DNA from: Hymenobacter piscis
Lineage (GTDB): Bacteria; Bacteroidota; Bacteroidia; Cytophagales; Hymenobacteraceae
DNA: 57,757 nt
NCBI RefSeq assembly: GCF_018760735.1
Contig: NZ_JAHHZN010000025.1
Span: forward strand, 1 to 57,757
Direction: 5' to 3'
Positions 52,795 to 57,757 of the stretch are shown piece by piece. A program made the position numbers and the translations under genes. Position 1 is the stretch's first letter. The number at the start of each line of letters is the position of its first letter. A model generated the notes under the pieces. It did not search any database. It was given only the letters and a program-made list of their open reading frames with translations, and was not told where the DNA came from.

Positions 52795-54375
52795 CTACGG
52801 GCGGGCGGGCTGGGCGGCGGGCAGGGGCTTGCGGGGCAGCTTCTGGTCGCGCATGGCCGCCTGGTACACGAACGAGGCCACCACTACAGAAGCCTGCCGG
52901 AGGTCGTCGGCGGGCAGGCGCTCGTAGGTGTCCATGTTGGTGTGGTGGGTGCGGGTGCCGTAGTCGAGCGGGTCCTGGATGAACTGGAAGCCCGGCAGGC
53001 CCACGGCGTCGAAGGAGAGGTGGTCGGTGCCGCCGGTGTTGCGCAGCGTCACGGTAGTGGCGCCCATTTCAGTGAAGGGCTGGAGCCACTCCCGGAAAAT
53101 GGGCGCGGCGGCCTCGTTGCCCTGGGCGTAGATGCCGCGGATTTTGCCCGCCCCGTTGTCGAGGTTGAAGTAGGCGGCCAGCTTCTCGTGCTCGGGCAGC
53201 AGCTTCATATTCGCAGGGTCGGCGAAGTGGTTTTTCACGTAGCCCCGCGAGCCGAACAGGCCCTGCTCCTCCTCGCCCCAGAGCGCAATGCGGATGGTGC
53301 GGCGGGGCTGCACGCCGGCGGCTTTGAGAATGCGTACGGCCTCCATCATCACGGCCACGCCGGCGGCGTTGTCGGTGGCGCCGGTGGCGGCGTGCCAGGA
53401 GTCGAGGTGGCCGCCGAGCATCACCACTTCGTTTTTGAGCTTGCGGTCGGTGCCCGGAATTTCGGCCACCACGTTGTAGCCCTTCAGGTCCTGGTCCTGG
53501 AAACGGGTGCGGGTTTCCAGCTCCAGCTCTACCGGAATACCGGCTTCGGCCAGCCGAATCAGGCGGAGCTGGTCTTCAGGAGCCATTTCCAGCTCGGGCA
53601 GCACGGGTTTGGCATCGGCGGCGTAGGGCGCGCCGTTGCTGGTAAAGAACGTGCCGTCGGAGCCGCCCCGGGAACTCAGGATGGCGGCGGCCCCTTCCTT
53701 CTGCACCAGCTCGGTCATTTTGGTGCGCAGGGCAAACTGGGCCCGCCGGGCTTTCATTCGCTCGTCCATTTCCGGGTTGGCAGGCCGGGCGACCGGGGGT
53801 TCGGGCTTGAAGTCGGCCATTTTCTGGAGTTCCTCGGCGGTGTAGCGCCGGGCGTCGGGCTCGAAGCTGGGCTGGGGCGGATTGGCCACGTCGAAAACTA
53901 CGATTTTGTCGCGCAGCCGGCCCTGGTACCGGTCCAGGTCGGCTTCCGTGGCGGCCTTCACGACGACGACCTGCTTTTTGAGGACACCGCCGGTGCCCGG
54001 CGTCCAGGCCTTGGGCGCCCCGATGAGCGGGTGGTAGTAGGGCGCCGTCATGGCCACGTACGACTTCTCGATGTCCCAGCCGCGGCCGAAAGTGCCCCAG
54101 GGCTCCACGTTGGCCTTCACCAAACCCCAGTCGGTGAGTTGCTGGCGGGTCCACGCGTTGGCGCGGTTGAGGCCTTCGGAGTTAGCCAGGCGCGGGCCGC
54201 AGACGTCGGTCAGGTAAAAGGCCGTTTCCATCACCTTGGAGCGGTTCAGGCCTTCGTCTTTGATTTTGGCGAGCAGGGCCGGGTCGGCCTTGGTAGCGCC
54301 CGAGGACTGGGCCCATGAGGGCGTGGCGACGGCCAGGGCGCCGGCCAGTAGCAGAAAGCGGAACGTGTGCAGCAT
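52795..54375 (-). CDS. M28-family zinc aminopeptidase, secreted
   Basis: The 526-residue protein has a signal peptide (RFLLLAGALAVATPSWAQ), a protease-associated (PA) domain insert (about 140-290, GVLKKQVVVVKAATEADLDR) and an M28 peptidase core. Zinc ligands are visible: His and Asp in GGHLDSW, Asp in TGATDNAAGV, the Glu pair in LWGEEEQGLFGSR, Asp in YFNLDNGAGKIRG and His in TRTHHTNMDTYE. It probably releases amino acids from peptides in the periplasm or outside the cell. The ATG at 54375 begins the signal peptide, and TATTTTCG at 54417-54424 (minus strand) resembles a -7 element. It is monocistronic. Confidence 0.93.
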   Translation of the reverse strand: MLHTFRFLLLAGALAVATPSWAQSSGATKADPALLAKIKDEGLNRSKVMETAFYLTDVCGPRLANSEGLNRANAWTRQQLTDWGLVKANVEPWGTFGRGWDIEKSYVAMTAPYYHPLIGAPKAWTPGTGGVLKKQVVVVKAATEADLDRYQGRLRDKIVVFDVANPPQPSFEPDARRYTAEELQKMADFKPEPPVARPANPEMDERMKARRAQFALRTKMTELVQKEGAAAILSSRGGSDGTFFTSNGAPYAADAKPVLPELEMAPEDQLRLIRLAEAGIPVELELETRTRFQDQDLKGYNVVAEIPGTDRKLKNEVVMLGGHLDSWHAATGATDNAAGVAVMMEAVRILKAAGVQPRRTIRIALWGEEEQGLFGSRGYVKNHFADPANMKLLPEHEKLAAYFNLDNGAGKIRGIYAQGNEAAAPIFREWLQPFTEMGATTVTLRNTGGTDHLSFDAVGLPGFQFIQDPLDYGTRTHHTNMDTYERLPADDLRQASVVVASFVYQAAMRDQKLPRKPLPAAQPARP

Positions 54376-54741
54376 AAGCAGGAAGAATTGGGAGGTGAAG
54401 GAGCAGCCCAATAACCCGAAAATAAGGCTGGCGTTGCAACCGGCCGATGGCTTTGGTTAGTGCAGAAATACTAGGGCACCGTGGCACAATCATAAGCTGG
54501 CCGACAGGCGGAATTCAATACGCAATTTTCCGCATCTTTACCCGCCCGGTGGCGTGGTGCGACGGGTTTTTCTGCTTCTGGGCCTTCATTTCGTTTCTGA
54601 AGAAGCCGAAGCGGCAAGGGTAGCTTTAGGCTGTTTGGCTGACGGATTATGCGGCCTTCGAAGTATTCAGGAGACAAATCAGCACGCCATATCAATTTTA
54701 TTATTCAGTGATTGGCTCAAAATTACAGTGCACTCAGCTAT
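54376..54741. other. Divergent intergenic region
   Basis: 366 bp between the M28 gene and a small plus-strand gene. It includes a near -7 element for the M28 gene (54417-54424, minus strand) and a weak hairpin with ACCCG/CGGGT followed by Ts at about 54538-54575. The plus-strand frame at 54554-54745 has no protein-like features. Confidence 0.4.
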
Positions 54742-55071
54742 ATGATTTGGCAACCAATTTCGCTTGAAGAGCTCTACGACGATATACTTTCAGCAGAAAG
54801 CGAGATGCGCGGAGAAATAGAGCGGCTGTGGGAACTGGTGAAAATCTTTCCGGAGAAGTGGCAGTACGACACCTACGGCAGCGAAGAGGACAGCTTTTGG
54901 GTGGTGGCAGTCTGCGGCAGATGTATCATTTGGTACGACGATATTGAGGAGCATTTCTGTCTTTCCGAATATAGTACCTACGGTCACTTCGATAAGAATA
55001 CAGCGCACGGCGTGGCAGCTGGATTACAGAATAATGTTCAGGCATTATTGGCTAGAATACAGTTCAACTGA
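54742..55071 (+). CDS. Small acidic hypothetical protein
   Basis: The 109-residue protein has no signal peptide and no recognised family. It is acidic and aromatic: ISLEELYDDILSAESEMRGE, WELVKIFPEKWQYDTYGSEE, CIIWYDDIEEHFCLSEYSTY. Composition and AT content differ from the ABC exporter that follows. Small acidic proteins of this look include immunity proteins of toxin systems, but no toxin gene is beside it, so that is only a possibility. The ATG at 54742 is preferred over an in-frame TTG at 54712. Confidence 0.5.
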   Translation: MIWQPISLEELYDDILSAESEMRGEIERLWELVKIFPEKWQYDTYGSEEDSFWVVAVCGRCIIWYDDIEEHFCLSEYSTYGHFDKNTAHGVAAGLQNNVQALLARIQFN

Positions 55072-55162
55072 TCAATGCTGGCTGTGCCCTACTCTTCTTC
55101 CTCCATAACCCCACCCCCGCCCCGCTCGTCTAACCGGCTACTGTTTACTTAGCCGCTGCTGC

Positions 55163-56974
55163 ATGAGCCTTTGGGAAATTATCAAGCGCCTTTACCCCTA
55201 CGTGCTGCCCTACCGGCGGCTGGTAATTGCCACCCTGCTGCTCACGCTGGTGGGCTCGTTGGCGGCCCAGGTGAACCCGTTCGTGCTGCGCTACACCGTG
55301 GATACCGTGCAAGGCCTGCTCGACCGGCGCCAGGCCCTGGCCGAGGGCGCGGAGCTGCTGCTGCTGGTGAGCGGGCTGCTGCTGGCCAAGGAAATCGTTA
55401 ATACCGGCATTCAGTTCGGCCAGAAGTTCTACGGCGAGAAAATCCGCATCAACGTGTCGAGTACGTTGGTGCGCGACGCGGTGCACAAGGTGCTGGGCTA
55501 CCAGCTGGGCTTTTACTCCGACAGCGGCAACCAGACCGGCAAGCTCCAGACCCGCATCGACCGGGGCGTGGAGAGCCTCATGAAGCTGGTGCAGAACTTC
55601 TTCATTGACATTCTGCCGCTGTTTGCCAACGCCCTGGTGGCCCTGGTGGTGATGTTCGCGGCCAACCTGTATGTGGGGCTGGTAGCGGTGGCGGTGCTGC
55701 CGGTGTACTTCTGGCTCAGCTACCGCCAGGCCGATAAGCTCAACGGCACCCGTCGGGCCCTGCGCGGCCTGCGCGAAGCCCGCAGCCAGGGCCTCGTCAA
55801 CCTCATCGACTCGGCCGTGGTCATTAAGAGCTTCGTGCGCGAAGACTACGAGGAGCAGAAGCAGGCCCGGACCCAGCAGAACCTCCAGGACGCCCAGCTC
55901 CAGACCCGCAAAACCAGCTTCCGCTACGACGGCCTTAAAACCTTTACCGAGCAAATCGGCGTGGTGCTCATCATCATCCTGACGGCCTACCTGGTGCTCG
56001 ATGGGCAGATGACCATCGGGGCCATCATGTTCCATATTCTGCTCTTCAACAACGTGTCGGCCCCCATCCGGCAGCTGCACCGCATCTACGACGAGATGAA
56101 CGACGCCCTCACTTACGCCGAGGGTTTCTTCGACATCCTGGACGCCGAGGACGCCGTGGAGCCCACCGGCCCCCTCCGGCCCGACCACCTGCGCGGCACC
56201 TTCGACATCTGCAATGTCGACTTCACCTACCCCAGCGGCACCCGGGCCCTGCACGACGTGTGCCTGACCATTGAGGCCGGCAAAACCACCGCGCTGGTGG
56301 GCCTGAGTGGAGCCGGCAAGAGCACCATCATTAACCTGCTCTGCAAGTTCTACGCCCCCGACCAGGGCCGGATGCTGCTCGATGGCCGCCCCCTGGCCGA
56401 CTACAACACCCACGCCCTGCGCCGGCAAATCGGGCTGGTGCTGCAGAAAAACCACATTTTCAAGGGCACCATCGAGGAGAACATCCGCTACGGCGTGATG
56501 GACGCCACCCTCGACCAGATCAAGGCCGCCGCCCGGCAGGCCTACCTGCACGAGCAGATCATGGAGCTGCCCAACGGCTACCAGTCCGACGCCCAGCAGC
56601 TTTCGGGCGGGCAGCAGCAGCGCATTGCCATTGCGCGGCTGTTCCTGAAAAATCCGCCCATCATCTTCCTCGACGAGCCCACCGCCTCCCTCGACGCCAT
56701 TGCCACCGAGCAAATCAAGAACTCCCTCGACGCTATCAAGCAGGGCCGCACGGTAGTCATAATCTCCCACAGCCTCGCCCAAATTGTCGATGCCGACTGC
56801 ATCTACGTGATGAAGCAGGGCCGCATGGTGGAAAGCGGCACCCACGAGCACCTCTACGACCTGCGCGGCACCTACCGCGAAATCTTCGACGCCTCCGCCC
56901 GCAGCCTCAACATCGAGAAGCTGGCCCGCGTGATGGTAGACGACGAGGACGAAGTGGGCGACACGGCGGGTTGA
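55163..56974 (+). CDS. ABC exporter (fused membrane and ATPase domains, MsbA-like)
   Basis: The 603-residue half transporter has an N-terminal six-helix membrane domain (for example YRRLVIATLLLTLVGSLAAQ and ALVALVVMFAANLYVGLVAV), then an ATPase with Walker A GLSGAGKST, Q-loop LVLQKNHIFKG, signature QLSGGQQQR, Walker B IIFLDEPTASLD and the switch His in ISHSLAQ. The family exports lipids, peptides or drugs as homodimers; the substrate is not clear. The ATG at 55163 gives the normal start. A small lipoprotein gene with its own -7 element follows. Confidence 0.93.
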   Translation: MSLWEIIKRLYPYVLPYRRLVIATLLLTLVGSLAAQVNPFVLRYTVDTVQGLLDRRQALAEGAELLLLVSGLLLAKEIVNTGIQFGQKFYGEKIRINVSSTLVRDAVHKVLGYQLGFYSDSGNQTGKLQTRIDRGVESLMKLVQNFFIDILPLFANALVALVVMFAANLYVGLVAVAVLPVYFWLSYRQADKLNGTRRALRGLREARSQGLVNLIDSAVVIKSFVREDYEEQKQARTQQNLQDAQLQTRKTSFRYDGLKTFTEQIGVVLIIILTAYLVLDGQMTIGAIMFHILLFNNVSAPIRQLHRIYDEMNDALTYAEGFFDILDAEDAVEPTGPLRPDHLRGTFDICNVDFTYPSGTRALHDVCLTIEAGKTTALVGLSGAGKSTIINLLCKFYAPDQGRMLLDGRPLADYNTHALRRQIGLVLQKNHIFKGTIEENIRYGVMDATLDQIKAAARQAYLHEQIMELPNGYQSDAQQLSGGQQQRIAIARLFLKNPPIIFLDEPTASLDAIATEQIKNSLDAIKQGRTVVIISHSLAQIVDADCIYVMKQGRMVESGTHEHLYDLRGTYREIFDASARSLNIEKLARVMVDDEDEVGDTAG

Positions 56975-56986
56975 GAGTGTGGAAAC

Positions 56987-56994
56987 TACCTTTG
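56987..56994 (+). promoter_or_regulatory. Candidate promoter -7 element (TACCTTTG)
   Basis: It matches TAnnTTTG 18 nt before the ATG at 57013. It supports that start for the small lipoprotein gene rather than one inside the exporter stop region. Confidence 0.5.
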
Positions 56995-57012
56995 TGCTGC
57001 ATCTACTTAAAC

Positions 57013-57630
57013 ATGAAAGTTATTTTCTACATCACGGCCATTGTGATTTGCTCTATTTGCTCATGTACAGGGCAGCGCATCACAGAATCTACAGTCATTT
57101 CTCCGACTTCAACTTACGTCAAAGGGAATAATTTCGAGGGAGCTGTTTTCTCTGATAGTTATGGAGTGGACTTCTTCAAGTTCGATATTAAGCAGCATTT
57201 CAGGCAATATCAGGAAGGTGCGTCAACACGATTCACACCAACCTTTGCACAAATCGAATTCGCTGAGCGTATTCTACAAAAAAGCCTTCGACACGATAAC
57301 CGCCATACGTTCCACCAAAGCAGAGGCTACGGTCCCATCGTACACAGGCACCTGCCTAAATATCAACGGCAATATTTTGGCTACACCACTGCCAGCAATG
57401 AGCAAATCATTTATATAAACGCAGGGTGGGAGCGTTACACTCTCATTGACCGATTACAGAACTTGTATCCGCGTGATGAAACCTGGAAAAATGATTATAG
57501 AATTGTCATGGATGGTGGCAGCTACTATTGGAGTATTGAGGTAAACTTAACTACGGGTAAGCTTTCTGCCTTTGGTACCAACGGCTTAGCTTCTTTATGG
57601 TCAAATTCTCGTGAGGATTATGATGTATAA
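57013..57630 (+). CDS. AT-rich hypothetical lipoprotein
   Basis: The 205-residue protein has a lipoprotein signal (MKVIFYITAIVICSICSC; the cysteine at residue 18 fits a lipobox). The mature part includes VKGNNFEGAVFSDSYGVDFF, FTPTFAQIEFAERILQKSLR, QYFGYTTASNEQIIYINAGW and YRIVMDGGSYYWSIEVNLTT then GKLSAFGTNG. I do not recognise a domain; the tail resembles small secreted proteins with a beta fold. The DNA is more AT-rich than the neighbouring exporter and the gene ends 3 nt before the IS end, so it may be a foreign gene carried beside the IS. Confidence 0.6.
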   Translation: MKVIFYITAIVICSICSCTGQRITESTVISPTSTYVKGNNFEGAVFSDSYGVDFFKFDIKQHFRQYQEGASTRFTPTFAQIEFAERILQKSLRHDNRHTFHQSRGYGPIVHRHLPKYQRQYFGYTTASNEQIIYINAGWERYTLIDRLQNLYPRDETWKNDYRIVMDGGSYYWSIEVNLTTGKLSAFGTNGLASLWSNSREDYDV

Positions 57631-57633
57631 TTA

Positions 57634-57757
57634 GAACTTACGCACTTGGTGGTATCTTGAAGTAAAACCTAATCCGATGGTTACGCAAGCTACCTACATC
57701 GAGTACCTGCTCAGCACGCCCCGCAACTACACGTGTACGCATCTAGCCGAACACCTC
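57634..57757 (+). mobile_element. 5' end of an insertion sequence, truncated by the window edge
   Basis: It begins with GAACTTACGC (57634-57643), nearly the inverted form of the repeat at 116-125, and contains the start of a transposase gene. The orientation is the same as the IS at the start of the window. Whether the two are copies of one element cannot be shown because only opposite ends are present. Confidence 0.55.
57677..57757 (+). CDS. Transposase, N-terminal fragment
   Basis: Twenty-seven codons run from ATG to the window edge, beginning MVTQATYIEYLLSTPRNYTC and ending LAEHL. This N-terminus is familiar from IS4/IS701-like transposases of Hymenobacter. It probably continues into a complete transposase beyond the window, in the same family as the C-terminal fragment at 2-121. 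Confidence 0.55.
   Translation, partial: MVTQATYIEYLLSTPRNYTCTHLAEHL

Overview
The window looks like chromosomal DNA of a GC-rich member of the Bacteroidota, most likely Hymenobacter or a close relative. The evidence is two SusC/SusD pairs, a type IX secretion (T9SS) protein (PorQ), a glycoside hydrolase with a T9SS sorting tail, DUF6702 and YtxH/CsbD stress proteins, and several copies of the Bacteroidota promoter -7 element TAnnTTTG. The genus is an inference from protein style; no rRNA, tRNA or CRISPR array was found.

Layout. 1-125 is the 3' end of an insertion sequence and 57634-57757 the 5' end of an apparently related one in the same orientation, so the segment is bounded by IS copies. 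307-4462 holds an acyl-CoA carboxylase subunit, a GNAT acetyltransferase, an M42 peptidase and a metal/cobalamin-binding protein. 4479-6226 is a small secreted plug-like gene cut in two by a complete IS630-family element (4910-6127). 6329-10763 carries aroA, aroB, a lipoprotein and proline dehydrogenase. 10903-17756 has two unknown proteins, a glycine-zipper stress protein, the tail-specific protease and lysyl-tRNA synthetase. 18116-23740 has YtxH/CsbD stress proteins, a Kazal-type lipoprotein, a cupin, a LytTR two-component pair, a membrane-anchored unknown and a dienelactone hydrolase.

24202-36408 is a probable polysaccharide utilization locus: a secreted GH16-CBM6 enzyme with a T9SS tail, an AT-rich SusC/SusD pair, a remnant of a different SusD-type gene, and a GC-rich SusC/SusD pair. 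The two susC genes share a conserved upstream element. 36520-49313 is a housekeeping block: an SDR, HslU, PorQ, Lon, an OmpA/PD40 protein, DUF6702, RseP, Dxr and an unknown. 49424-57630 is more mixed: a GreA/GreB-like protein overlapping an AT-rich winged-helix membrane protein, a slipin, a 668-bp GC-rich gene-free region, an RsbQ-like hydrolase, an M28 peptidase, an ABC exporter and two AT-rich unknowns.

The most interesting signals are the IS630 insertion whose removal restores a reading frame exactly, the composite history of the SusC/SusD locus, a family of very long near-perfect intergenic inverted repeats, an aroA gene with no standard start codon where its homology begins, and a 20-nt perfect palindrome in the lysS leader. 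I did not find a clear multi-gene defence or otherwise new system; candidates for unknown biology are listed as such.
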